Source: Arenibacter catalasegens (GTDB lineage: Bacteria > Bacteroidota > Bacteroidia > Flavobacteriales > Flavobacteriaceae). From it: a stretch of 64,000 nucleotides of DNA. The stretch is taken from NCBI RefSeq assembly GCF_002909235.1, contig NZ_PHQQ01000032.1:1-64000 (forward strand), written 5' to 3'. Shown here one piece after another: positions 43,501-53,318 of the stretch. The translations under genes were made by a program, and so were the position numbers. Within the stretch, counting starts at the first letter, position 1, and every line of letters starts with the position of its first letter. Below the pieces are notes generated by a model. The model ran no database searches and had not been told where the DNA came from. It worked only from the letters and a program-made list of their open reading frames with translations.

Positions 43501-45797
43501 TAGGAAGGATAGGATATGGGGAAAGCTGTCAGGGAATGCTGAACTATGTCTTCGGCAAGGAAGGTATGCGCATACTCGGTTATGGGAATATGTACTCACA
43601 GTACATATCACATAAATTCTTCGGTAGCGTACTCCATTTCCAGGGGCAACGTAATGCCACCAAGAACCGCTATGTCCATATTACCCTAAACCTTCCCCTA
43701 GGGGAACACCTGGATGACAATACCTTCCAAGCAGTATCAAGGGAATATATGGAGCAAATGGGCTACGGGGAACAGCCCTATGTAATGGTAAGGCACACCG
43801 ATACCGGCCATGAGCATGTCCATATAATTACGACCAATGTGGACAATGATGGAAAGGTCCTCGGAATCTTCAACAGCTACCGAAGGAATGTGGCGACCCA
43901 GCAATACCTTGAAAAAAAGTTCGGCCTATCGCCATCGCCACGGATAAAACAGCAGAGGGAACTCCCCGTCTACAGGTCGCCAGAACTACAGTTCGGCACG
44001 GACCCTGCCCAAGGGACGAAGTTCTATTTGCAGGACGTACTGAACGGCATCCTGCAGAAACACAAAGTGAGGAGTTTCGGGGAACTGGCAAAACTCGTAA
44101 AACCCTATCACATACAGGTAAGGCAAACAAAAAACATATCGGGGAGGATAGGGGTGGCCTATGGCCTGGACAATCAAAAGGGCTATAGGACCCGGTTCAT
44201 CAACGGCTCCACCGTGCACCGAAGCTTGAGCGGCCCCAAACTACAAAAAAATTTCGAGGCCAATTCAAAATCGAAGCTACTTCCGATGCACCGCAAGCGT
44301 TTGATGAAACAAATAGAAACTACCTATGGTCTTTTCAAGTCCATCTGTCCACACGAACTACCAGAAGTACTCAAGGAATATCAGGATATCGACATCAAAC
44401 TGGACAGAAAAGGGGATGCCATCAAGGGATATAGCATCTATGACAGATCTGGATATGTATTCACGGAAAGGGAGCTGGGGCAATACATCAGGATGGAGAA
44501 ACGACCCAAAATTTTCGGAAATGGAATCGAAAATACCGAAATTGATACCGACAGCAAACAGTTCGGAATAGAGATCCAAAAACTGATAAAGGAGGCATTC
44601 CAAACAACCTATCTTAAATCCCCAAAACGGGAGGGACTGCTCTCGGAAAGTATTATGACCAAAAATCTAATGGATATCCTTCCGTTTATTATAGACTCAA
44701 AAATCCACATATTCTTTGAACGCTATCTACCAGGGGCTCAAAAAAAATTGCTGCCGGAAATACTTAAACGAGAGTTCCCAACGGTAAGGGATAGATTGTT
44801 CCAATTGGAGACCAAGAAGGAAATAGAAACCTTGAAAGGTAAGTTCAACCTTATCGGCAAGGTATTGGAAAAGGGCATTTTCGATGTTGGGATGGAAAAG
44901 GGAAGCGTCCGGCTTTTATTCCAAGCTTTGGGTGTAAAGTATCACGATAACCAGTTGTCTTTTGCCAATTCGAACAGGCATAAGGTCCCCGTTCGTTTGG
45001 GCGAACTGCCCTTTTCCAAGGCCATGGAGGAATATGTGTCCGCTGGATTTGTACGTCAAAATCATTCGGTGCTGGAACTATTAACGGCACAGAATTCCAA
45101 TAACAGCACTAAGCTGACGGCATCTGCCATTTTTCTTCCCATGGTATTTCCGAAACTTTATCAAACAATGGCACCGATGTATAGGCAACGGTACGAGAGT
45201 GCGGCATTGGGTTCTTACCTAAAATATGCCGAACGCATGCACGCACCCTATGAAAAATCACCGAAAGACTATATCGCTTTTTTCAACGCCAAAGGGTTCT
45301 GTTTTACCAGAACGGAAAATGATTTCGAAGTCAAATCCATTTATACGGACAACGGAACTAGTTATACGCTGTCTAAAAAGACAGGCCTTTATTTGAACTC
45401 CATTCCCGATATAACTAAACTATTAGAGGAACAATATACCGTCATCGGCGGACTTGTTAAAGATGGTAGAGATAATCTAAAAAACCTATGGGCGGGCCAT
45501 TTAATGGAAAGGGAGATGTACGATAGGGTAGCTTTTATGTTGACGGAGGAAAAGGTTTATCCCAACCTGCATCCAGAGATGGTGCAGCACCATATGGACA
45601 GCGGACTTCGTAAAAGTTTGGACGAAGCAATCAAAAGGCAATCCAGTATCCAACAAAACCGTTTGATCAGAAAAGGTGTTTATGCCATCAGTTCATTATT
45701 GGGCAATCGGGGCAAAGGACAAGAAGAGGTCTATAACGGGTTCAAGGATGAAATGACTGATTATTCTAAGAAAAAGGGTAGGGGACTTTCGTTTTAG
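43497..45797 (+). CDS. mobB: Relaxase (PF03432-type mobilization nuclease)
   Basis: 766-residue DNA relaxase that nicks oriT and pilots the strand. The N-terminal domain (~1-200) has GYGESCQGMLNYVFGK with the candidate nucleophile Tyr and YVMVRHTDTGHEHVHII, the three-His metal-binding motif. The long C-terminal part (~250-766) has no recognised domain; its length exceeds most 300-450 residue Bacteroidota MobB proteins. No coupling protein or T4SS genes follow. The symbol follows Bacteroidota usage and is tentative. Confidence 0.9.
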   Translation: MIGRIGYGESCQGMLNYVFGKEGMRILGYGNMYSQYISHKFFGSVLHFQGQRNATKNRYVHITLNLPLGEHLDDNTFQAVSREYMEQMGYGEQPYVMVRHTDTGHEHVHIITTNVDNDGKVLGIFNSYRRNVATQQYLEKKFGLSPSPRIKQQRELPVYRSPELQFGTDPAQGTKFYLQDVLNGILQKHKVRSFGELAKLVKPYHIQVRQTKNISGRIGVAYGLDNQKGYRTRFINGSTVHRSLSGPKLQKNFEANSKSKLLPMHRKRLMKQIETTYGLFKSICPHELPEVLKEYQDIDIKLDRKGDAIKGYSIYDRSGYVFTERELGQYIRMEKRPKIFGNGIENTEIDTDSKQFGIEIQKLIKEAFQTTYLKSPKREGLLSESIMTKNLMDILPFIIDSKIHIFFERYLPGAQKKLLPEILKREFPTVRDRLFQLETKKEIETLKGKFNLIGKVLEKGIFDVGMEKGSVRLLFQALGVKYHDNQLSFANSNRHKVPVRLGELPFSKAMEEYVSAGFVRQNHSVLELLTAQNSNNSTKLTASAIFLPMVFPKLYQTMAPMYRQRYESAALGSYLKYAERMHAPYEKSPKDYIAFFNAKGFCFTRTENDFEVKSIYTDNGTSYTLSKKTGLYLNSIPDITKLLEEQYTVIGGLVKDGRDNLKNLWAGHLMEREMYDRVAFMLTEEKVYPNLHPEMVQHHMDSGLRKSLDEAIKRQSSIQQNRLIRKGVYAISSLLGNRGKGQEEVYNGFKDEMTDYSKKKGRGLSF

Positions 45798-46006
45798 AAC
45801 TCAAAAAAGTGATTTAGTAATTGGATTTAGCACTCTATGGGGTACTTTTTTATGGATAGGGAGTAAAAAGAAAGTTAAAACCTTGCTAAGGTAAAGTATG
45901 ATATAGTGTTTCACTAAATGAAAATAGAAACCTAGTCTATGAATTTTAGCCCGAGACAGCTAATAACAATTAGAATGAAGGAACAAAAAGGCAAAGGAAA
46001 AATACG
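45798..46006. other. Gene-free right end of the element
   Basis: AT-rich sequence after the relaxase gene with no frame of note. It leads into the terminal repeat at 46007. Confidence 0.5.
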
Positions 46007-46031
46007 ATTTGTTGTACCTATGTTGTACCAA
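46007..46031 (+). promoter_or_regulatory. Right copy of 25-bp terminal repeat
   Basis: Identical to 23694-23718 and in the same orientation; the preceding AAAAATACGA also occurs near the left copy at about 23673. It lies 50 bp inside attR. It probably binds the integrase or an excision factor. Confidence 0.6.
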
Positions 46032-46046
46032 GTACTTTTTTTCGAA

Positions 46047-46073
46047 TGAAAAAGCCGAGGCAAAACCTCGGCT
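46047..46073 (-). terminator. Element-borne terminator for tRNA-Leu
   Basis: Read leftwards, an 8-bp perfect stem (AGCCGAGG with CCTCGGCT) and a CAAAA loop are followed by TTTTT. It lies 11 bp beyond the tRNA-Leu 3' end and replaces the ancestral terminator stranded at 23499-23525. Confidence 0.75.
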
Positions 46074-46080
46074 ATCTCCC

Positions 46081-46141
46081 TTGTACTCGAGGCGGGACTT
46101 GAACCCGCACGGACTAATGTCCATTGGATTTTAAGTCCAAC
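46081..46141. repeat. attR: 61-bp tRNA-Leu 3' repeat
   Basis: Exact partner of 23536-23596, here forming the 3' part of the intact tRNA-Leu gene. The repeat ends within the anticodon stem, one base past the shared CCAAC, after which host sequence (the tRNA 5' part) begins. Confidence 0.95.
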
Positions 46142-46167
46142 GTGTCTACCAATTCCACCACTCGAGC
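46084..46167 (-). tRNA. tRNA-Leu (anticodon UAA)
   Basis: Read leftwards, GCTCGAG pairs with CTCGAGT (one G-U) to form the acceptor stem, with discriminator A. The anticodon loop CTTAAAA between TTGGA and TCCAA gives UAA. The long variable arm makes it a class II tRNA, and the T-loop is TTCAAGT. CCA is not encoded. Its 3' part was supplied by the integrated element. Confidence 0.95.
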
Positions 46168-46201
46168 CTAGCTGCTCTGTGCAGTAGCATTTTTACAATG
46201 G

Positions 46202-46274
46202 AGCGAAAAACGGGATTCGAACCCGCGACCTCCACCTTGGCAAGGTGGCGCTCTACCAACTGAGCTATTTTCGC
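46202..46274 (-). tRNA. tRNA-Gly (anticodon GCC)
   Basis: A 73-nt gene read leftwards: acceptor GCGAAAA with TTTTCGC, D-arm GCTC...GAGC, anticodon stem CCACC with GGTGG around TTGCCAA (anticodon GCC), T-arm with TTCGAAT and discriminator T. CCA is not encoded. It lies 34 bp upstream of tRNA-Leu, so the two are probably one transcript. Confidence 0.95.
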
Positions 46275-46439
46275 AATTTAAAATGAACGTGCATCCTTTT
46301 CAGGATGCGGGAGCAAATTTAATATAATTCTATAAAAAGCAAAGAACTTTTCGCTAAAAAGAATCAAAATATTTATAATATGCCCAAGGTGAATATATTA
46401 GAAAGGAATTATGAGCGATACGGCCTTTTGGTACAACTC

Positions 46440-49055
46440 CTAGGCATTTTTCTTTTTGGTGAGCAAACGCTTAATTTCGTTAAGTTTCATCAAGGCTTCA
46501 ACAGGGGTTAAGGTGTTGATATCCAAGTGTGTAATTTCCTCTTTTATCTGTTCCAATAATGGATCGTCCAAATTAAAAAAGCTAAGCTGCATTTCATTTT
46601 GTACCAATTGTAATTTATCGGTGAGTTCTTCGCTGGAATGTGATTTTTCCAGCTTCTTAAGAATTTTGTTGGCTTTATGGATGACTTGCTGTGGCATGCC
46701 GGCCATTTTGGCCACGTGTATCCCAAAACTATGCTCACTGCCCCCAGGGGTCAATTTTCTTAAAAAGAGGACATTGTCTTTTAATTCTTTTACTGATACG
46801 TTGAAATTTTTAATGCGACTAAATGTAGAGGTCATTTCATTTAGCTCGTGGTAATGCGTCGCAAATAAGGTCTTTGCCCGCGCCGGGTGCTCATGAAGGT
46901 ATTCCGAAATGGCCCAGGCAATAGAGATACCATCATAGGTACTAGTGCCACGTCCTATTTCGTCCAATAGGACCAAACTGCGTTCGGAGAGATTGTTAAG
47001 AATGGAGGCGGTTTCGTTCATCTCCACCATAAAAGTAGATTCTCCCATGGAAATGTTGTCACTGGCACCTACACGTGTAAATATTTTATCCACATAACCA
47101 ATTTTTGCGGAATCGGCCGGTACAAAACTGCCCATTTGAGCCAACAAAACAATTAGCGCCGTTTGCCTTAAAATGGCCGATTTACCACTCATGTTGGGAC
47201 CGGTAATCATGATTATTTGTTGCTCGTCCCTATTTAAGTTTACATCGTTGGCAATATAGGCCTCTCCCAAGGGCAATTGCTTTTCAATTACTGGATGCCT
47301 GCCTCCAATAATGGATAGTTCGGTGGAATCATCCATGTCCGGAGAAACATAATTGTTTTCCTTGGCCAATTGGGTAAATCCACAAAGACAGTCCAGTTGG
47401 GCTATTTGATAAGCATTATTTTGTACTGGGGCAATATATTCCTGCATCCAAACTACCAATTGGGAGAACAACTGTTGCTCCAAACTTAGAATTCGCTCTT
47501 CCGCACCTAATATTTTAGCTTCATATTCTTTAAGCTCTTCGGTAATATAACGTTCGGCATTTACCAAGGTCTGCTTTCGGATCCAATCTTCGGGGACCTT
47601 GTCCTTATGGGTGTTGCGTACCTCTATATAATAACCAAAGACATTGTTGGAGGCTATTTTCAGGGAGCTAATGCCAGTGCGCTCAGTTTCCCTTTTCAGC
47701 ATTTTATCCAAATAGTCTTTGCCAGAAAAAGCAAGACCTCTGAGCTCATCCAATTCGGCTGAATATCCCTTTGCAATAGTACTGCCTTTTAGCATGTTGA
47801 CAGGAGCCTCCTCACTGATCATTTCTTTGACCTTGGCTCTTAACATATCACAGGTATGTAACTGATCCCCAATAAGGTTTAGGGCTTCGTTTTTACTTTG
47901 GGTGGTGATTTGTTTTATGGGTACAATGGCCTCCAAGGAATTTTTAAGCTGAACCACTTCCTTGGGATTTATTTTTCCCGTGGCCACTTTGGAAATTAAC
48001 CGTTCCAAATCCCCGATCAACTTAATGCCACTTTGCAATTTATGGTGGGCAACTTCATTATCGGTAAGATGGGTAATGACCTGATGTCTTCTTCGGATTT
48101 TTTCGATATTTTTCAAAGGAAGTGCCAACCACCTTTTTAGCATTCTTCCACCCATAGGCGAAATGGTTTTATCTATGACATCTATAAGCGTAACCGCATT
48201 TAGGTTGTTGGAATGGTATAGTTCCAGGTTTCTTATAGTAAACCGATCCATCCAAATGTATTCCTCTTCCGCAATACGTTGAAGGGTATTGATATGCTGT
48301 AATTGTCTGTGCTGGGTATCGGAAAGGTAATGTAACACCACCCCTGCCGCTACTATTCCATGGGATAAATGGTCTACACCGAACCCTTTTAAGCTTTTAG
48401 TTTTAAAATGATTGGTAAGTGTCTCCAGGGCATAATCATCCTGAAAGATCCAATCTTCCGTAAAAAAGGTATGGAAGTTCTTGCCAAATACTTCAAGGAA
48501 TTCTTTTTTATTGGCTTTTGATACCAATACCTCGTTGGGTGAGAAATTCTGAAGTAATTTGTCTATCTGTTCTTCATTGCCTTCCGATGTTAAAAATTCT
48601 CCTGTAGATATATCTACAAAGGATATCCCCAATCGCTTTCGTCCAAAATGGACAGCACATAAAAAATTGTTGGTCTTGGCCGATAGAATATCATCGTTCA
48701 TGGCCACGCCTGGGGTCACCAGTTCAGTAACACCTCTTTTAACAATGGTCTTGGTTAGTTTGGGGTCCTCCAGCTGATCGCAAATGGCAACACGTTGCCC
48801 CGCTTTTACCAATTTGGGCAAATAAGTATTTAAGGAATGGTGTGGAAAGCCGGCCAGTTCTGTTCTGTCTCCTCCGTTGTTACGATGGGTAAGGATAATG
48901 CCCAGTATTTTTGAAGCCTTTACGGCATCTTCTCCAAAAGTCTCGTAAAAATCCCCAACGCGGAACAATAATAAGGCATCAGGATATTTCACCTTAATGG
49001 TATTGTACTGCTTCATTAAAGGGGTTACCTTTTTTGTTTTTCCTGAGTCGGCCAA
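46440..49055 (-). CDS. mutS: DNA mismatch repair protein MutS
   Basis: 871 residues, full length. The mismatch-binding motif is in [12 protein letters not shown] (Phe-x-Glu), the Walker A is [16 protein letters not shown] and the Walker B is [16 protein letters not shown], followed by the [11 protein letters not shown] helix region typical of MutS. A TTG start at 49055 gives [18 protein letters not shown], matching the usual flavobacterial N-terminus. It recognises mispairs and recruits MutL. The promoter region is shared with the divergent methyltransferase gene. Confidence 0.97.
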   Translation of the reverse strand: MADSGKTKKVTPLMKQYNTIKVKYPDALLLFRVGDFYETFGEDAVKASKILGIILTHRNNGGDRTELAGFPHHSLNTYLPKLVKAGQRVAICDQLEDPKLTKTIVKRGVTELVTPGVAMNDDILSAKTNNFLCAVHFGRKRLGISFVDISTGEFLTSEGNEEQIDKLLQNFSPNEVLVSKANKKEFLEVFGKNFHTFFTEDWIFQDDYALETLTNHFKTKSLKGFGVDHLSHGIVAAGVVLHYLSDTQHRQLQHINTLQRIAEEEYIWMDRFTIRNLELYHSNNLNAVTLIDVIDKTISPMGGRMLKRWLALPLKNIEKIRRRHQVITHLTDNEVAHHKLQSGIKLIGDLERLISKVATGKINPKEVVQLKNSLEAIVPIKQITTQSKNEALNLIGDQLHTCDMLRAKVKEMISEEAPVNMLKGSTIAKGYSAELDELRGLAFSGKDYLDKMLKRETERTGISSLKIASNNVFGYYIEVRNTHKDKVPEDWIRKQTLVNAERYITEELKEYEAKILGAEERILSLEQQLFSQLVVWMQEYIAPVQNNAYQIAQLDCLCGFTQLAKENNYVSPDMDDSTELSIIGGRHPVIEKQLPLGEAYIANDVNLNRDEQQIIMITGPNMSGKSAILRQTALIVLLAQMGSFVPADSAKIGYVDKIFTRVGASDNISMGESTFMVEMNETASILNNLSERSLVLLDEIGRGTSTYDGISIAWAISEYLHEHPARAKTLFATHYHELNEMTSTFSRIKNFNVSVKELKDNVLFLRKLTPGGSEHSFGIHVAKMAGMPQQVIHKANKILKKLEKSHSSEELTDKLQLVQNEMQLSFFNLDDPLLEQIKEEITHLDINTLTPVEALMKLNEIKRLLTKKKNA

Positions 49056-49225
49056 AGCGATTTTATTAACTTATTTTTGCATTCCTTTCTGAAACAACGA
49101 ATGTAAGGTTTATCTACTGGAATGTACACTATTGTTGATATTTTGGGAATAACTTTATGTTGGTTAGAGAGGTGTTTGACTAAGATTATCGGTATTGTAA
49201 AAAGTGAATATTTAAATTTAATTGA

Positions 49226-49756
49226 ATGCGTAAACTGGAGAATAGCGAATTGGACCGACTTAATGTGGATGAGTTTAAACAGGTGGAAAAGACTCCAATT
49301 TGCATTGTGTTGGATAATGTAAGAAGTCTTAACAATATTGGGTCCGTTTTTAGGACGGCGGATGCCTTTTTGATCGAGAAAATCTACCTGTGTGGCATTA
49401 CTGCAACCCCGCCTCATAAGGAAATTCATAAGACGGCCCTGGGGGCAACAGATAGTGTTGCCTGGGAATATCGTGAAAACGCAAGGGATTTGTTGGAGGA
49501 ATTAAAGAAGAACGAATATACTACGCTTTCTGTGGAACAGGCGGAAAATGCGGTTATGTTGAACGAATTCAAAGTGGATAAAAACGAAAAATATGCCTTG
49601 ATTTTTGGCAATGAGGTAAAAGGGGTTTCCCAAGATGTGGTCTCAAACAGTAATGGCGTACTGGAAATTCCGCAATACGGCACCAAACATTCTTTGAACA
49701 TTTCGGTAAGTGTGGGTATCGTGGTATGGGATCTCTGGGCCAAATTGAAGGCGTAA
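49226..49756 (+). CDS. TrmH/SpoU-family RNA 2'-O-methyltransferase
   Basis: 176-residue SPOUT methyltransferase with a trefoil knot. Motif 1 is VLDNVRSLNNIGSVFRTADAF (Asn and Arg conserved), motif 2 is YALIFGNEVKGVS and motif 3 is LEIPQYGTKHSLNISVSVGI. It methylates ribose in tRNA or rRNA; which position cannot be told from the sequence. It lacks the N-terminal substrate-binding extension seen in longer family members. Divergent from mutS. Confidence 0.9.
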   Translation: MRKLENSELDRLNVDEFKQVEKTPICIVLDNVRSLNNIGSVFRTADAFLIEKIYLCGITATPPHKEIHKTALGATDSVAWEYRENARDLLEELKKNEYTTLSVEQAENAVMLNEFKVDKNEKYALIFGNEVKGVSQDVVSNSNGVLEIPQYGTKHSLNISVSVGIVVWDLWAKLKA

Positions 49757-49791
49757 AATCAATAAAAAAGAATGCCTATATAAAACCAAAA

Positions 49792-49811
49792 ACCCAACCT
49801 ATTGGTTGGGT
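49792..49811 (-). terminator. Terminator for folK-dNK (convergent region)
   Basis: A perfect 8-bp stem ACCCAACC/GGTTGGGT with TATT loop. Read leftwards it is followed by TTTTTGG TTTT, which favours termination of the minus-strand gene. Confidence 0.65.
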
Positions 49812-49959
49812 CGGCAATATATAGTTTGAGTTAGTTAGTTCAAAACCTAAGCGTCTTTCCATCGTAATTTTTAATGATAATTACCACTCAAAACCGCTTT
49901 CTTGGAGGCGCAAGTAAATAAATTGATTTGTTCTGTGCAAGTAATATGTGAAAATTATC

Positions 49960-51105
49960 TTAAAATGATAGTTTCATCGCAAATTTTTGGATTTGGTCCA
50001 ATATCACCTCATAATCGTCATTGTTCTCGACAAAATCTAGTTCACTAACATCTAAAATTAGATTGTTCTGTTCTGGGAAACTTTTGAAAAAGTCGAAATA
50101 CCCTCGGTTTATCTTCTCTAAATATTCAGGAGCAATATTCTGTTCGTAATCTCTTCCCCTTTGCTGTATATTTTGAAGTAAACGTTCCGTGTTTTGGTAA
50201 AGGTAGATGTACATTTTTGGTTTCTTAATCTCTTTGTGCATTAGAGTAAAGAGCTTCCGGTAAAGTTTAAACTCCTCCTCTTGCAAGGTGATCTTGGCAA
50301 AAATAAGGGATTTGTTAATGTCGTAATCGCTCACCATAAAGTTCTTGAACAGGTCATATTGTGAGGTGTCGTCCATAAATTGCTGATAGCGGTCCGCCAG
50401 AAATGACATTTCCAAAGGAAAGGCAAATCTACTCTGGTCTTCGTAAAATTTGGGCAGAAATGGGTTGTCCGCAAATCTTTCCAGCACCAATTTAGCGTTG
50501 AAATCCTGTCCTATCTTATGGGCCAATGTGGTTTTGCCAGCACCAATATTTCCTTCAATGGCTATATAATGCAATTGGGAGAAAAGTTGTGATCTGGTAG
50601 GGTATAAGGTATGTTCGGTTCGGGTAATATTGCTTTTGTCCTTGCATTCTTGTAATAGGTTTCTAGTATCCTTGTTTAAGATAGGGTGATAGAACTGTGG
50701 GGCTATATCCGCCAGTGGCTTGAGTACAAACCTTCTCAATTGCAGGTTGGGGTGTGGTATGGTCAGGGCCTCGGTTTTAATTATTTCCCTATCATAATAT
50801 AAAATATCGATATCTACGGTCCTGGAAGCGTAACCAGTTCCTTGATTGCGCTCCCTACCCAACCTAGTTTCGATTTTCAATAAGTTTTCCAATAAAACCA
50901 ATGGCGTTAGGGAGGTTTCTACAGCAATGCAGCCATTGTAAAAATCTTCACCCTCAAAACCCCATGCCGGTGTTTGGTAGATCGGTGATATCTTAACAAC
51001 TCTTCCAATAGTGGCTTGGATCAAAAACACCACCTCCTGTAGGTGGTTTAGTTTGTCCCCTAAATTACTTCCAAGTGAAAGATATGTTGTTACAGTCTTT
51101 TTCAT
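49960..51105 (-). CDS. folK: Fused HPPK (FolK) and deoxynucleoside kinase
   Basis: 381 residues with two domains. Residues ~1-160 are 6-hydroxymethyl-7,8-dihydropterin pyrophosphokinase: YLSLGSNLGDK, SPIYQTPAWGF and RTVDIDILYYD. Residues ~178-381 are a deoxynucleoside kinase: the P-loop IEGNIGAGKTTLA, then FPLEMSFLADRYQQF and YLYQNTERLLQNIQQRGRDYE. It thus joins folate synthesis and nucleotide salvage in one chain, a fusion known from Flavobacteriia. The start at 51105 gives MKKTVTTYLSLGSN with the correct family N-terminus. Confidence 0.93.
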   Translation of the reverse strand: MKKTVTTYLSLGSNLGDKLNHLQEVVFLIQATIGRVVKISPIYQTPAWGFEGEDFYNGCIAVETSLTPLVLLENLLKIETRLGRERNQGTGYASRTVDIDILYYDREIIKTEALTIPHPNLQLRRFVLKPLADIAPQFYHPILNKDTRNLLQECKDKSNITRTEHTLYPTRSQLFSQLHYIAIEGNIGAGKTTLAHKIGQDFNAKLVLERFADNPFLPKFYEDQSRFAFPLEMSFLADRYQQFMDDTSQYDLFKNFMVSDYDINKSLIFAKITLQEEEFKLYRKLFTLMHKEIKKPKMYIYLYQNTERLLQNIQQRGRDYEQNIAPEYLEKINRGYFDFFKSFPEQNNLILDVSELDFVENNDDYEVILDQIQKFAMKLSF

Positions 51106-51236
51106 AATCAGCGGGCAAAGTAAACAAAAGAAATTTACTTCATAAAGGGAAATAACAAAAACACGGGTAAATTTTATAGGACTTATTCAAGTTACTAATT
51201 CTAATGGCTCTTAGGGATATAATTCAATATTTATAA

Positions 51237-51265
51237 TTGCATAAATTCCACTTTGGCTATCTTTG
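51237..51265 (+). promoter_or_regulatory. sppA promoter (Bacteroidota sigma-A type)
   Basis: TTG at 51237-51239, an 18-bp spacer, then TATCTTTG at 51258-51265, an exact fit to TAnnTTTG. The start codon of sppA is 26 bp downstream. Confidence 0.7.
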
Positions 51266-51291
51266 TTGGTTATTAGCAATACTTATATCGA

Positions 51292-53052
51292 ATGAACTTT
51301 TTAAGAAATTTATTAGCGGCAATTATTGGTTGCCTCATTGCCTTTGGAATTGTGTTTGTAATGTTCCTGGTTTTGGCAGCCCTCATAGGAAGAGGTGAAG
51401 ATACAGTGGTAGTCAAGAATAATTCCGTATTGGAAATTCAATTACAAACCCCGATCAACGATTATGTAGGGATGGACGAAAGCAATCCTTTTGCGGGGCT
51501 TTTTAATGTAAATCAAGGATTGGACGATATTTTGCATGCCATTCGTGTAGCCAAGGACGATAACAAGATAAAAGGGATAAGCCTAAATAATAATGTGATT
51601 ATGGCTGGTTTATCACAAACCAAAGCAATACGTGATGCGCTGTTGGACTTCGAAAGTAGTGGGAAATTCATATACGCCTTTGGAGATTTTTACACCCAGA
51701 AAGATTATTATTTAGCCAGTGTTGCTAAGGAAGTATATCTTAATCCTGTGGGAGACTTGGATTTTAAAGGACTTTCTACTGAAGTGTTATTTTTTAAGGA
51801 ACTTCAGGAAAAGACCGGCATTAAAATGGAGGTAATTCGCCATGGGAAATACAAAAGTGCTGTTGAACCTTTTTTGGCAAACGAAATGAGTGATGCCAAT
51901 AGGACACAGATCAAGGAGTTACTGGACGCCTTATGGAATTCCATGCTTACTAATATTTCTGATAGTAGGGATATTTCCATGGAAAGTTTAAACCTAATAG
52001 CGGATACCTTAGGCACCAGAAAACCAAAATATGCAGTTTTGTCTGGATTGATTGATGATGTGGTGTTCTTTGATGAATATGAATCAAAAATCAAGAAGGC
52101 ATTGGAGATCGAGGATGATAAAGATATTAACTATGTTGCCATATCGGACTACATTAGGACAGCCAACAGGATAAAAATTAAAAGCGGTGAAGATAAGATA
52201 GCTGTGATTTATGCTCAGGGTGAAATATGGTACGGTGAGGGCGGCTCGGATGTAATTGGTCAAGGAATTATTAATGATGCGCTCAAAAAAGCTAGGGAAG
52301 ATGATGAAGTTAAAGCGATAGTGCTTCGGGTAAATTCTCCAGGAGGTAGTGCGTTGGCTTCCGATATTATCTGGCGCGAAATTGAAATTACCAAGGCGTC
52401 TAAACCAGTGTTGGTATCTATGGGCGATGTTGCTGCTTCTGGGGGGTACTACATAGCCGCCGGAGCCGATAAAATTTTTGCTGAACCCACCACCATTACG
52501 GGGTCTATTGGTGTTTTTGGTACAGTGCCCAATATTAGTGAACTGGCCAAGAATATGGGTGTAAATGCAGAACAAGTGGGGACCAACAAAAACTCGGTGG
52601 AGTATTCCCTATTTGAACCAATGAACGATAATTTTAGAAATAATGTGCTAGAGGGGATAGAGGCAACTTACGAAACGTTTTTGGAAAGGGTGGCTCAGGG
52701 CAGGGGTATTACTATGGCTCAAGCAGATAGTCTGGCCCAAGGCCGAGTATGGAGCGGGGTAGATGCTAAACGATTGGGATTGGTTGATGAACTCGGTGGA
52801 CTCGATGAAGCTATTGCCGAGGCAGCCAAAATGGTGAATCTTGACAAATATGGCATTAAAAAACTTCCAAAATATAAATCTGATTTCGAGAAGTTTATGG
52901 AAGATATGGGTGGTGCCAGTGCCAAGAGCAAAGAGACCTTTATTCAGCAGGAAATTGGGTTAGAAGCCTATTCCATTCTAAAGGAAATAAAATCCGCGAT
53001 GGAAAATAAAGGAGTTCAGGCCAGAATGCCTTTTACCTTGAATATCAAATAG
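51292..53052 (+). CDS. sppA: Signal peptide peptidase SppA, 67K type
   Basis: 586-residue membrane-bound serine/lysine protease that cleaves leftover signal peptides. One N-terminal transmembrane helix (~8-33) is followed by tandem SppA/ClpP-like domains. The catalytic Lys lies in RHGKYKSAVEPF of the first half and the nucleophile Ser in GDVAASGGYYIAAGAD of the second half, as in the two-domain E. coli-type enzyme. Terminator follows 33 bp after the stop. Confidence 0.95.
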   Translation: MNFLRNLLAAIIGCLIAFGIVFVMFLVLAALIGRGEDTVVVKNNSVLEIQLQTPINDYVGMDESNPFAGLFNVNQGLDDILHAIRVAKDDNKIKGISLNNNVIMAGLSQTKAIRDALLDFESSGKFIYAFGDFYTQKDYYLASVAKEVYLNPVGDLDFKGLSTEVLFFKELQEKTGIKMEVIRHGKYKSAVEPFLANEMSDANRTQIKELLDALWNSMLTNISDSRDISMESLNLIADTLGTRKPKYAVLSGLIDDVVFFDEYESKIKKALEIEDDKDINYVAISDYIRTANRIKIKSGEDKIAVIYAQGEIWYGEGGSDVIGQGIINDALKKAREDDEVKAIVLRVNSPGGSALASDIIWREIEITKASKPVLVSMGDVAASGGYYIAAGADKIFAEPTTITGSIGVFGTVPNISELAKNMGVNAEQVGTNKNSVEYSLFEPMNDNFRNNVLEGIEATYETFLERVAQGRGITMAQADSLAQGRVWSGVDAKRLGLVDELGGLDEAIAEAAKMVNLDKYGIKKLPKYKSDFEKFMEDMGGASAKSKETFIQQEIGLEAYSILKEIKSAMENKGVQARMPFTLNIK

Positions 53053-53084
53053 GATTTATTAAATCGAAAATATAATTAAACCAA

Positions 53085-53120
53085 AAAAGACCGTCCAAAA
53101 ACAATTGGGCGGTCTTTTTT
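53085..53120 (+). terminator. Terminator after sppA
   Basis: A 12-bp stem with one G-U pair (AAAAGACCGTCC with GGGCGGTCTTTT) followed by six T. Confidence 0.85.
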
Positions 53121-53318
53121 AATTCTAGATCATCGGTTTTAATAACTAAACCTTTCCCTGTTACCTTCGGATATCCCAATTGGCCAGTTAACCCTTTGTG
53201 GCAATTGATTTCTTAACTATTCACTGAGTTTTGTTATTCTTCAATTATCACATCTTTATGCTATTCCGGAAATAGTCTATTTGTTTTAAATTTAATATGG
53301 ATTAAAACATAAAATAGG

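Larger units (their letters stand above)
23536..46141. mobile_element. Integrative mobilizable element in tRNA-Leu(UAA), 22,545-bp unit
   Basis: The element is bounded by 61-bp exact direct repeats of the tRNA-Leu 3' portion (23536-23596 and 46081-46141). A tyrosine integrase reads inward from the left end, and mobC-like and relaxase genes sit at the right end. No type IV secretion genes are visible, so it should be mobilizable rather than self-conjugative. The repeat spacing gives a 22,545-bp circular form. The intact tRNA lies at the right end, rebuilt by the element's own att copy. Gene composition shifts within it, with an AT-rich left and centre and a GC-richer hydrolase and mob region, showing assembly from several sources. 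Confidence 0.9.

Noticed and set aside
43105-43611. 168-codon minus-strand frame opposite mobC
   Set aside because: Complete antisense shadow of the mobC-relaxase junction, whose coding is clear from motifs.
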